This document shows, piece after piece, positions 7,182-15,309 of a stretch of DNA of 64,000 nt. How positions within the stretch are numbered: the first letter of the stretch is position 1; each line of letters starts with the position of its first letter. Made by a program: the position numbers and the translations under genes. The notes beneath the pieces were generated by a model. The model saw only the letters and a list, made by a program, of their open reading frames with translations. It ran no database searches and had not been told where the DNA came from. Source of the DNA: an uncultured Clostridia bacterium (lineage in GTDB: Bacteria; Bacillota; Clostridia; Oscillospirales; Ruminococcaceae); assembly GCA_947383835.1 (NCBI GenBank), contig CANDEV010000001.1, positions 242,364-306,363 of the forward strand, read 5' to 3'.

Positions 7182-8485
7182 TACCCTTTTATGATTTTTA
7201 TTATATTTTTTTTCGGAGGACATTCCCTTTCACTTCCATATCGAAAGACATTGGAAAATTCTTCAGCAATTTTATCAATATCACAGTCCGTTGATGTGTG
7301 GAGTACCGCTATCAGCTCACCTTTTTGCACCCGCTCTCCAACTGTCTTGTGGAAAACAATTCCTGCTGTCGGGTCAATATCCGATTCCTTTGTCTCACGT
7401 CCCGCCCCCAGTTTAAGGGAGGTCATACCGGTCTCCTCGCAGGATATACCGCAAATATATCCGTCTTCCGCGGCAAAAATTTCCTTTTGTCTTTTGGACT
7501 TTTCAAACAAATCATAGTCATCGGTGACGTTCGGATCCCCGCCCTGCAATTCTATCATCTGCCGCAGCTTTTTAAGGGCAGTACCGCTTGTTACGGCTTT
7601 CTCCGCCATTTTTCGGCAGACGGACTCGTCCCCCAACCCTGCCGTGAAAATCATTTCCGCCGCCAAAGTCAAGGACACCTCCATTAAATCCTGCGGAGCT
7701 TTTCCTTTTAACGCGTCAATTGCCTCCATGACTTCGAGGGAATTTCCAACAGTACGCCCTAACGGCTTATCCATATCGGTCAGGACTGCCGTGACCTTTC
7801 TTCCCGCAAGTTTTCCAACCCTTACCATTTGTTCGGCAAGCTTTTCCGCGTCGCTGACATTTTTCATAAACGCGCCGCTGCCGACTTTTACATCGAGTAT
7901 AATTCCGTCCGCGCCCGTAGCAAGCTTTTTGCTCATTATAGAGGAACAGATAAGCGGTATACTGTCCACCGTGGCAGTAGCGTTTCGCAGTGCGTAAATT
8001 TTCTTATCCGCGGGGACGAGAGAACCTGTCTGCCCTGCAACCGCAAGTCCTGCCGTACGTACAATTTCAAGGAATTTTTCGTACGGTAAAGCCGTGTTAA
8101 ATCCGGGAATAGACTCCAGCTTATCAATAGTGCCGCCTGTGTGCCCCAAACCGCGTCCTGACATTTTGGGTACAAAAACGCCGCATGCTGCTGCGATAGG
8201 TGCAACAATAAGAGTTGTCTTGTCGCCAACGCCGCCCGTGCTGTGCTTATCGACATTAAAGCCTCCCGTATCGGGCTTCAGCATATCCCCCGAACGAGCC
8301 ATAGCCATAGTCAAGTCCACAGTTTCCCTGTCGGACAAAGAATTAAAGCATACCGCCATAAGGAGCGCAGACATCTGATAGTCGGGTATTCTGCCGAGGG
8401 TATAACCCTCGACGACCCAATTTATCTCTGCCGTGCTCAATGTGACGTTATGCTTTTTTTTGGTAATTATTTCATAAATTGTCAT
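7178..8485 (-). CDS. pdp: pyrimidine-nucleoside phosphorylase
   Basis: 435 residues, the normal length of family NP-II. It splits thymidine, deoxyuridine or uridine with phosphate into base and (deoxy)ribose-1-phosphate for nucleoside salvage. The phosphate loop KHSTGGVGDK is at 80-89 and the family signature SGRGLGHTGGTIDKLE at 109-124. The C-terminal alpha/beta domain is complete. The start codon overlaps the stop of the SpoIID-domain gene (ATGA), implying translational coupling with that unrelated gene. deoA thymidine phosphorylase is the alternative. Firmicute enzymes of this type are usually the broader Pdp. Confidence 0.95.
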   Translation of the reverse strand: MTIYEIITKKKHNVTLSTAEINWVVEGYTLGRIPDYQMSALLMAVCFNSLSDRETVDLTMAMARSGDMLKPDTGGFNVDKHSTGGVGDKTTLIVAPIAAACGVFVPKMSGRGLGHTGGTIDKLESIPGFNTALPYEKFLEIVRTAGLAVAGQTGSLVPADKKIYALRNATATVDSIPLICSSIMSKKLATGADGIILDVKVGSGAFMKNVSDAEKLAEQMVRVGKLAGRKVTAVLTDMDKPLGRTVGNSLEVMEAIDALKGKAPQDLMEVSLTLAAEMIFTAGLGDESVCRKMAEKAVTSGTALKKLRQMIELQGGDPNVTDDYDLFEKSKRQKEIFAAEDGYICGISCEETGMTSLKLGAGRETKESDIDPTAGIVFHKTVGERVQKGELIAVLHTSTDCDIDKIAEEFSNVFRYGSERECPPKKNIIKIIKGY

Positions 8486-9909
8486 AAAACTTCAATTCCC
8501 GTAAAGTAAAATTTCAGTATATCAACATAAGAGTAACCTTGTTTTCCGAGAATATTCGCACCGTTCTGGCTCATGCCAACGCCGTGACCGTAGCCGTATG
8601 TAGTAAAGACGAAGTTTTCACCGTCAAAGTACACGTCAAAAGCCGCGCTTTTCAGCTTGTAACCGAGTACAGACTCGCGGAGTTTTCTTCCCGAAATTGT
8701 TTTCTGACCGTCTACGCTTATGTCGGATACGTAGTTACCGTCAACATAACCTGTTACCGTCAGCCAGTTGTACGGGTTGCTTGAAAGGGATATTCCCAAG
8801 CAGCTTTCAAGATTTGAACGCATACTGCTTTCGCTTACTTTCATAGTAGAGCCGTAATTGGGATCGTATTCCGCGTCCAGCGGACAGCGAACGCTCACAA
8901 GATACGGCACGTAACCGCCCCATACGTTCCTTGCGTCGGCGGTATAGCCTGATGAAGACGCCATATAAACGGTCTGCGCCACCTCTCCGTTGTAGTAGCA
9001 GCATACTCCCCAAACCGAAGAGACCATGTTCATAATACGCTGTGAGGGATTTCTTTTTATCAGCACCGTGGGGGTCAATCCGTTTACGTTGTGATACTTT
9101 ACGTATGAGTACGCCGCCACAGCCTGTGCCTTTATAGCTTCATCGCTGAAGCTTTCGGAAATTTCGTTATTTACTATCCAGCAAATAAGGTCGTAAGCGT
9201 TCACGGTATGTACAGAGCCTTCAAATTTCGCGGTAAAAGTCTCGTTTGAGGTCACGCTTCCCGCCGCTTCGGGAGTTACAGTAACTCCTGTGTCCTCGGG
9301 AGTCTGCTCCTCCGGAAAAATGGTCTGGACAAAATTATCCTCAACCGTCTCGGGAGGGGCTTCCGTTTCAAGAGGAGGCTCAGTCTCAACAGGAGGTTCT
9401 GTTTCTGTATACAATTCGGTCTCAGCAAAATCATCGTCCTCCGAATAGAGAGTATCGTTTTCCTCGCTGTCCTTTGCAAATATCTCCGGCTGCTGTGCCT
9501 CGGTACCGTTTTCAGAAAGCTCATCAACATCAAAGTCCTCGGGCAGGTTTTCGTCAAACTCGTCCACAGACTTATCCTCTTCCGACGGCGCTTCGGTGCT
9601 TTCCTCGTTTTTATCGGTTTCCGTCACCGTCCCCATTACTGGGACAGCCTCAATATGCTCGGTATCTTCCTCCGCATCGACTGTCTCATCGGGAACCGTT
9701 TTTTCGGGGACTTCCTCATTTTTTACGGCTTCAGCCTCTTCTTCGGCAGGGACAATATCCTGCTCAAAAGCCTGCGTTTCAGTACTGTAATAATATTCTA
9801 TCGGGATAGTTTTTTCCTCAACGTTGTCCACCATACAGAATGCAAACATATAGAACACGCCGATGAATAAAATTCCCGCTGCACCGCCGAGTTTAGTTCT
9901 TAAGTTCAT
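8482..9909 (-). CDS. membrane-anchored SpoIID/LytB-domain protein
   Basis: 475 residues. A single N-terminal helix (about 8-26) anchors it outside the cell. Then comes a long, very acidic Glu/Thr/Pro stalk (about 30-215) and a SpoIID domain (about 220-475). In SpoIID this domain is a lytic transglycosylase that cleaves denuded glycan. The conserved Glu lies in the IVNNEI segment, followed by EAIKAQAVAAYSY, and the C-terminal GYGHGVGMSQNGA is typical. The ATG at 9909 with an AGAGGGG site is preferred to one at 9936 with none. The stalk and the context (not beside spoIIM/P) make a vegetative wall-remodelling role as likely as engulfment. Confidence 0.88.
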   Translation of the reverse strand: MNLRTKLGGAAGILFIGVFYMFAFCMVDNVEEKTIPIEYYYSTETQAFEQDIVPAEEEAEAVKNEEVPEKTVPDETVDAEEDTEHIEAVPVMGTVTETDKNEESTEAPSEEDKSVDEFDENLPEDFDVDELSENGTEAQQPEIFAKDSEENDTLYSEDDDFAETELYTETEPPVETEPPLETEAPPETVEDNFVQTIFPEEQTPEDTGVTVTPEAAGSVTSNETFTAKFEGSVHTVNAYDLICWIVNNEISESFSDEAIKAQAVAAYSYVKYHNVNGLTPTVLIKRNPSQRIMNMVSSVWGVCCYYNGEVAQTVYMASSSGYTADARNVWGGYVPYLVSVRCPLDAEYDPNYGSTMKVSESSMRSNLESCLGISLSSNPYNWLTVTGYVDGNYVSDISVDGQKTISGRKLRESVLGYKLKSAAFDVYFDGENFVFTTYGYGHGVGMSQNGANILGKQGYSYVDILKFYFTGIEVL

Positions 9910-9949
9910 CAGAACCCCTCTTCCTGTTTTTAACATCTTGTTTTAACGT

Positions 9950-10058
9950 ACTATACTAATATCCATTTAAAAAGTGTCTAAAAAGTCAAGCAAAAGCTTT
10001 GATATGTGGTTTTGCACAGATTTTTTTCTACACCTTATAATTGGAGATTGGTATTAAT
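9950..10058. repeat. AT-rich imperfect palindromic repeat, copy 1
   Basis: An imperfect inverted repeat fills the gap between the SpoIID-domain gene and the sortase operon. The arms run roughly GTGTCTAAAAAGTC-GCAAAA against TTTTGCACAGATTTTTTT-ACAC, with outer ends ACTAATAT and GGTATTAAT. The same layout recurs at 34161-34284, 34276-34387 and 57878-57985. On the minus strand it follows the last sortase gene and could also act as a 3' hairpin. Confidence 0.65.
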
Positions 10059-10074
10059 GCCTTACTGAACGACC

Positions 10075-11115
10075 TTATGCGGAAGGCTCCACATACGCAC
10101 CGCCGTTATACTTATAGTATACCGCAGGCCATTTCGGGTTGGAATTTACTTCAAAGCCCGACAAGTCAATATTTTCCGTAGTCTCACCGCTGCGAAGCTT
10201 CCTGCCTATGATAACATGGCGGGAAGGCTCCCACTCATACGAACAAGTGGAAAGCGTCAGGAACTTGTCGTTTTCATTTACGTCTATACCTGTATGGAAA
10301 TGACTTCTATCATCTATCTCCTTGATAAACGTTTCAAATGGATAGCTGTCGCTGAATTTTATGTAATTCTGATAATCGAACACATAGCCATTATCGTGCT
10401 CAGGCTCTGTATTGATAACAAAGGACGCGATTATAACGTACACACTCTGCTCATACCTGTTGTCAAAGTAAATAAACGGGTTTTGCAGCCAGTATTTGTA
10501 ATCCCACTTGTAGTAGTCCAGCTCGCCGAACATCGTTCCGTCCTTTTGGTTGTGACCGTAAAGGATAATATTGTCCGACTGGAGATCGGCGTAATCGCTG
10601 ACAACATTTCTGTAATCGGCAAAAACCGTACCGCAGGAACGAGTCTGATCGTAAATGTTCTTTTTGAGGTAGTAATCGTTGTCCTGTCCCTGTACCACCG
10701 CCTCATTTACACGTCCCGGAATGGAAACATATCCCACATAATCAGGATTTATCGCCAGCATTTCCTCCGCAAAAGGCAGGTCTACCAACGGACTTCTAAC
10801 GATCTCCCCGCCGTTTTCTTCGGGAAGTATCACCACAGGATCAGACGACGTACCCGTACTGCTCTGACCTATACGATTGTAAATATTTTTAATGTCGCTG
10901 TGAGTTTGTTTTGCTTCAAAAATATGGTAAAAATATACGCCTAATACTGCCACGCAAATAATTATCACCAGCACAAAAAACAGTCCGATGACCTTGCTTA
11001 AAACCTCCTTTGGGGAATCTCCCCTCAGAGGGATAAAACTCTCGGCAAAGCTCTTTTTCTTTTTTTGAGGCTTCTTATACCGAGGGGCTGCATGGACTTC
11101 GTCCGACATTGCCAT
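10075..11115 (-). CDS. srtB: class B sortase (fourth of four)
   Basis: 346 residues: short basic cytoplasmic N-terminus, one helix (about 41-62), then the sortase beta-barrel outside. The catalytic triad is visible as H188 (YGHNQKDGTMFG), C291 (TLSTC) and R299. The barrel has the long inserts of class B. Sortases cut a sorting motif and join the protein to peptidoglycan. AAAGGGAG precedes the ATG. Just before the helix it shares the segment IPLRGDSPKEV with its three neighbours. Last gene of the operon. Substrates could be the SPKTG and NPKTG proteins elsewhere in the window. Confidence 0.93.
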   Translation of the reverse strand: MAMSDEVHAAPRYKKPQKKKKSFAESFIPLRGDSPKEVLSKVIGLFFVLVIIICVAVLGVYFYHIFEAKQTHSDIKNIYNRIGQSSTGTSSDPVVILPEENGGEIVRSPLVDLPFAEEMLAINPDYVGYVSIPGRVNEAVVQGQDNDYYLKKNIYDQTRSCGTVFADYRNVVSDYADLQSDNIILYGHNQKDGTMFGELDYYKWDYKYWLQNPFIYFDNRYEQSVYVIIASFVINTEPEHDNGYVFDYQNYIKFSDSYPFETFIKEIDDRSHFHTGIDVNENDKFLTLSTCSYEWEPSRHVIIGRKLRSGETTENIDLSGFEVNSNPKWPAVYYKYNGGAYVEPSA

Positions 11116-11149
11116 AAAAATCTCCCTTTCCTTTAAATTATTCTACACT

Positions 11150-13030
11150 TTATTTGTTGCTCTTGCTGCTTTTTTTCTTTTTTGATGTAACAGCTTCTTC
11201 GCTTGCGCTTGTTTCTGTTTTCTTTTTCTTTTTTGCAGTTGTCTCGCTTTCACTTGCCTCGCTTGATTCACTGTCGGATTCCTCTGTAACAAGACTGCCG
11301 TTTTCGTCTGTCTGAACCGTCGTTTCATCGCCGTCAGCGCTTGTCTCGGCTTCGGTATCTTCACTGCTGCCTGCTGTTTCGGTCTCCGTCTCACTTTCCT
11401 CGCTGACAGGGACTGTCGTTGACACAATTTCAGCAGTTGTTTCCGCAGCCATTTCCGTGACTGTAGTTTCCTCCTCGGAAGCAGTCGTATATGTCTTTTC
11501 ATTCCGCTTATTAAGAGATTTTCTGTGAGTTGTTGATTCGTCAAGTATCTCCTCGCCCTCGGGAGCTGTTGTGGCTGAGGTCTCACCTGACATGATAGCC
11601 TCCCAGTCAACGCCCCGTGCGTTTGGATTAAGCCGCGTCTCGGAAAAATCGTAATCGCTTACGCTTTCGCCCTCGCGGAGCTTTCTTGCAAACACCACAA
11701 AGCGGGAATTTGTAAACTCATTTGAACATGTGGACAGCACCAGTAATTTGTCGCCGTACTTAACGTCAACAGGTGAAATTATCTGATTGCGCTTCTGCAC
11801 CTCGCCCTGATACCAGTTAAAGGTACGCTCATCACTCATTGTCTCTATATAATCGTGATAATGGAAAACCTCGCCGTTGCTGTCCTGATTTTCAAGAGCA
11901 TTAGTAACAAAAAATCCGTATATTAAGTACTCGCCGTTCTCAAATTCAGGGTTGAATTTCAGCGTGGGATTGTGTATATAAAAACTTGGGCTAGGGTTTT
12001 CCTTGGTGTAGTCTATTTTGTAGTACTTCAAATGCCCAAACATCGTTCCGTCCTCTTGATTATGTCCGTAAAGAACGATATTCGGAGAGGTATACTCCTC
12101 TGTAACTGTACAGCGGTAGTCCATAAAGATAGCCCCCGCCTTGTTAGGTTCGCCGTAGATATTGTTTCGGAGGTAATAATCGTTATCCTCACCCTTTACC
12201 ACAGGCTCGAAAATTTCGCAGCCCGCAATTTCAAGAAATCCGATATAGTCATCGTTTATTTCCTTGACATTTTCTACTACCTGCTTGTTATGCTCGGCAA
12301 TTTCCTCGGGAGTGGGCGGGATCGTTACCACGCTTCCGTCAGTGTCAATGTACGTTGCAACCGTAGTCTCAATAAGGTCACGCATGGAGCTTTGAATTTC
12401 CACTGCCTTTTTGGACTGGATAAGTGTGCTTGCAAGCATTATCCCCGCTCCGATAAACACAATTATCGCCGCAAGAAAAATTATCTTCCTTATGACCTCG
12501 AAAATGCTGTCTCCTTTGAACGGAAAAATCCCTTTTGCAGCCCTTACCAGCCATTTATCGTTTATATCTTCATTTTCGGTAATTTTTGTAATTTCTTCCT
12601 TTTCGGCGTCATCTTCCTCCGAGACCTCGGACATATTCTCTGCTTCGGGAGCGGTTTCCGTCTCATCATCTGCCTCTGACGCTGTTGCCTCCGCAGTATC
12701 TTTGCCGTCAAAGGACGCGTTAGCCGCTATTGTCTCATCAGCCCAGTCCGACCATTGGGAAAGTGTCGAAAGCTCCGCGCTGTCAGACTTCACAGCTTCG
12801 TCCTCATCAGCCTCGGGAATTTCAAAAGGCTCGTCGGGGACGTCCGGAGTATTGTCCTCAACTCCGTCATCAGTAATTATTTCCGCAGGCTCCTCCTCGG
12901 GAACCTCTTTCTCCGCAGTTTCGGAAAGCTGCCCGCCGAACATATCATTAAGGACCTGCTCCGCCTGCTGCCCTGCGCCGGGAAAATATTCCTCCAAAAG
13001 GTCTGCTAAATTCTTTTTATCTTTGGACAT
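11150..13030 (-). CDS. srtB: class B sortase with long N- and C-terminal extensions
   Basis: 626 residues, nearly twice the usual size. Residues 1-165 are a highly acidic, presumably cytoplasmic extension. A PFKGDSIFEVIRK juxtamembrane motif (170-182) and one helix (about 182-202) follow. The sortase domain holds H323 (YGHNQEDGTMFG), C435 (VLSTC) and R443. Residues 481-626 form a Ser/Thr/Glu-rich tail that ends in lysine clusters. Such a tail may thread into the wall or bind polyanions, but this is a guess. Third gene in the operon, 34 bases before the last. The domain is intact, so it should be active. Confidence 0.92.
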   Translation of the reverse strand: MSKDKKNLADLLEEYFPGAGQQAEQVLNDMFGGQLSETAEKEVPEEEPAEIITDDGVEDNTPDVPDEPFEIPEADEDEAVKSDSAELSTLSQWSDWADETIAANASFDGKDTAEATASEADDETETAPEAENMSEVSEEDDAEKEEITKITENEDINDKWLVRAAKGIFPFKGDSIFEVIRKIIFLAAIIVFIGAGIMLASTLIQSKKAVEIQSSMRDLIETTVATYIDTDGSVVTIPPTPEEIAEHNKQVVENVKEINDDYIGFLEIAGCEIFEPVVKGEDNDYYLRNNIYGEPNKAGAIFMDYRCTVTEEYTSPNIVLYGHNQEDGTMFGHLKYYKIDYTKENPSPSFYIHNPTLKFNPEFENGEYLIYGFFVTNALENQDSNGEVFHYHDYIETMSDERTFNWYQGEVQKRNQIISPVDVKYGDKLLVLSTCSNEFTNSRFVVFARKLREGESVSDYDFSETRLNPNARGVDWEAIMSGETSATTAPEGEEILDESTTHRKSLNKRNEKTYTTASEEETTVTEMAAETTAEIVSTTVPVSEESETETETAGSSEDTEAETSADGDETTVQTDENGSLVTEESDSESSEASESETTAKKKKKTETSASEEAVTSKKKKSSKSNK

Positions 13031-13082
13031 ATCAATTCCGCGGCATTTCCCGCCGCTTGCTCCTTAAAAAATATCCCCTTTT

Positions 13083-14075
13083 TTAGTTGCCGTAAATATA
13101 CGCGTAATCGGGTTCAAGCATATCCTCGTTGATCTCCGCCTTTGAGGTGTCCACCTCGGGACTTTCACCCGGTCTGACCCTCCTGCCTATTACAACAAGG
13201 CGCGAGGGATCAAACTCGTTTGAACAGGTAGAAAGCGTCATGAACTTGTCATTCTCGTCAAAATCAACGCCCGTGTTCACAGCCGTCCTTTTAAGAATAT
13301 TCTCCTTGAACTTGTCGAAATTACGCTCGCCCGCAAATTTAACGTAATTGTGATAATCAAAGATAACGCCGTCCCTCGTTTGCTCGGGCTTTACCTCGAT
13401 AACAAAAATTGCGATTATCTTATATGTATACTCCTCGTATAGGTTGCTGAACTTGAATGTGGGATTTTGCTGATAAAAGCTGAAATTGCCGGTACTCTGC
13501 TTCTTAATCTTATATTTTTTCAGCGTGCCGAACATAGAGCCGTCCGCCTGATTGTGACCGTAAACAATGATGTTGTCGGACTGCTTATCGTTGTAATCAT
13601 TGATATTGCAGCGGTAATCCACAAAAATCTGCCCCGCAATATTCCAGTTGCCGTTAAAATCCTTATCCATGTAGTAATCGTTGTCGGTAGTCTGTAAAAC
13701 TACGTTGTCAATGTTTGTGTTGGCAACAGTTATCCAGCCCGCAACGTTGGGATTTTGGTCAACAAGGCTCTGCATATTTTCAAGCACCACCAACGGGGGC
13801 GGCTCTGTTTCGGTAACCGTCGTCTCGGTTTCGGGAGCGGTTGTGGTTGTTTGGGAAATTATAGAAATTTCCGTATGCTGATTACGCAGATCCTCAATCT
13901 GCCTGCGGTTTTTTGCCTGCTGAATAAAATAACCGGCAAGCACTATCACGGCGATAATCAGTACCGCAAATGCAGCTATAGTTGCAATTTTACGGGCAAG
14001 CACCGATTTGGAGTCGCCCTTTTGGGGAATATACTGTTCTGCAAAGCTTTTTTTGGAATTTTTATATCCTGCCAT
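13083..14075 (-). CDS. srtB: class B sortase (second of four)
   Basis: 330 residues. The N-terminus FAEQYIPQKGDSKSVLARK precedes a helix (about 30-51), then a Thr/Glu linker (70-95) and the sortase domain with H173 (YGHNQADGSMFG), C284 (LSTC) and R292. It is closest in layout to the fourth sortase (same FAE..IP.+GDS start). The start has a GAGG site. Gaps of 37 and 52 bases to its neighbours indicate one transcript. Several sortases in a row usually mean different substrates or a pilus assembly locus, but no pilin gene lies beside them. Confidence 0.93.
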   Translation of the reverse strand: MAGYKNSKKSFAEQYIPQKGDSKSVLARKIATIAAFAVLIIAVIVLAGYFIQQAKNRRQIEDLRNQHTEISIISQTTTTAPETETTVTETEPPPLVVLENMQSLVDQNPNVAGWITVANTNIDNVVLQTTDNDYYMDKDFNGNWNIAGQIFVDYRCNINDYNDKQSDNIIVYGHNQADGSMFGTLKKYKIKKQSTGNFSFYQQNPTFKFSNLYEEYTYKIIAIFVIEVKPEQTRDGVIFDYHNYVKFAGERNFDKFKENILKRTAVNTGVDFDENDKFMTLSTCSNEFDPSRLVVIGRRVRPGESPEVDTSKAEINEDMLEPDYAYIYGN

Positions 14076-14112
14076 AAAATAAAACCTCGCTTATCCGCAA
14101 ATTATATGCAAA

Positions 14113-15072
14113 TTACCTGTAAATAACGTCCCAGTCAGGCTCAACAGCGTTGGGATTAAGGTACGCTTGGGACACGTCCACAAAAGTGTCCTCGCCATCT
14201 CTTACCTTTCTTGCGAACACAGCAAACCGCGAGTTTGAAAACTCGTTTGAGCAAGTCGAAAGAGTAAGAAATTCATCGCCGTAGCGCACATCAACAGGTG
14301 TGATTATCTGCGATCTCATCATAACGTTGCTTATAAAATCGTCATACTCCGCCTCGTTTTTGAAGTCAAGACGGTTGTGGTAGTCGAAAATCACGCCGTC
14401 CCGAGTCTGCTCCGAAAGCGTTGGGACAACGAAATACGCGAAAATTTTATAGTGATCCGTCCGGTAGTTGGAGCTGAACAGCACCAAGGGGTGTTGGGAA
14501 TAATACCCAACGTCCTTTTTGTAGTACGCCAGATCGCCGAACATGGTTTTGTCCTTTTGGTTGTGACCGTAAACTATCAAATTGTCGGAACGCTCATATG
14601 CGGTAAGGACGTTTCTCATGTCAAGGAAAATCGTACCCGCCTTGTTTGAGCTGCCGTCAAAAGCGGTTTTAAGGTAAGCCTCATTGCCGTCAGCGGTACG
14701 CTTCTGCACCACAGGCATGGCAATATTCGTGCCGTCTATCTGTATCCAGCCAACTGTATCGGGATTTATTTCCAACAGCGACTTTGCACCGTCAAGGACC
14801 TCCCCGCCGTTGTCCCCCGGGTGGATATAGGTATGATACAAGTCTTTAAGCGAGCTGTTGAGATTTTTTGCGCTGAGGGACTGCCACAGCTCGTTCGCCA
14901 AAATAAGCCCGCAGGCGATCAGCACAAGCACCGCAAACTGGGTAAATATCTTGCTTGCGACCTCCTTTGCGCTGTCCCCCTTTTGAATAAGAAGCCAATG
15001 TCCCCGCCTTTGTTTTTTCTTCGCCTTGACCGCCTTTTTATAGGCTTTCTTAGCGCTTCCCGAAAGTGCCAT
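14113..15072 (-). CDS. srtB: class B sortase (first of four)
   Basis: 319 residues from the ATG at 15072, which has GGAGG 12 bases upstream. An upstream in-frame start at 15105 would lie inside the operator-like palindrome and is rejected. Lysine-rich cytoplasmic N-terminus, QKGDSAKEVASK motif (30-41), one helix (about 42-60), then the catalytic domain with H170 (YGHNQKDKTMFG), C274 (TLSTC) and R282. The ending (LNPNAVEPDWDVIYR) resembles the same region of the 626-residue paralogue, suggesting these two arose by duplication. First gene after the promoter. Confidence 0.93.
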   Translation of the reverse strand: MALSGSAKKAYKKAVKAKKKQRRGHWLLIQKGDSAKEVASKIFTQFAVLVLIACGLILANELWQSLSAKNLNSSLKDLYHTYIHPGDNGGEVLDGAKSLLEINPDTVGWIQIDGTNIAMPVVQKRTADGNEAYLKTAFDGSSNKAGTIFLDMRNVLTAYERSDNLIVYGHNQKDKTMFGDLAYYKKDVGYYSQHPLVLFSSNYRTDHYKIFAYFVVPTLSEQTRDGVIFDYHNRLDFKNEAEYDDFISNVMMRSQIITPVDVRYGDEFLTLSTCSNEFSNSRFAVFARKVRDGEDTFVDVSQAYLNPNAVEPDWDVIYR

Positions 15073-15104
15073 GAACCGAAACTGCCTCCATTCAAAAAAC
15101 TGCA

Positions 15105-15138
15105 AATAGTTATAGACATAGCTATGAACATAACTATT
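15105..15138. promoter_or_regulatory. 34-bp palindrome at the sortase operon start site
   Basis: AATAGTTAT, three bases, CATAGCTATG, three bases, ATAACTATT. The outer 9-bp arms and the central 10-bp core are perfectly symmetric. It begins just below the -10 box, so it should cover the transcription start, a standard place for a repressor operator. It would also form a hairpin in the 5' leader. Confidence 0.6.
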
Positions 15139-15139
15139 G

Positions 15140-15176
15140 ATAATATAATAATACTACTTTTTTGTCAATTCGTCAA
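15140..15176 (-). promoter_or_regulatory. two overlapping promoters of the sortase operon
   Basis: Minus-strand TTGACA (15163-15168), 17 bases, TATTAT (15140-15145). Eight bases upstream is a second set, TTGACG (15171-15176), 17 bases, TATTAT (15148-15153). Either would transcribe all four sortase genes. Confidence 0.75.
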
Positions 15177-15240
15177 GTAAATAAACAAATTTTTTCGGCA
15201 AAAAACAATTTTTTTCACATACTTTACACATTTTCAACGC

Positions 15241-15272
15241 AAAAATACGGGGGACGTATGAACCGTCCCCCA
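15241..15272 (-). terminator. terminator after the chemoreceptor gene
   Basis: Stem GGGGGACG/CGTCCCCC with a seven-base loop and a T-rich run on the minus-strand side. The plus-strand side is also followed by T residues, so it may work in both directions. Confidence 0.8.
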
Positions 15273-15309
15273 TAATTTTTTTATAAATTGCAATAAGTGC
15301 CAAATTTCG

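Noticed and set aside
10216..12679. Plus-strand ORFs of 235-242 codons opposite the sortase genes
   Set aside because: Antisense shadows of intact sortase domains. They occur at matching positions in paralogues because the codon pattern is shared.
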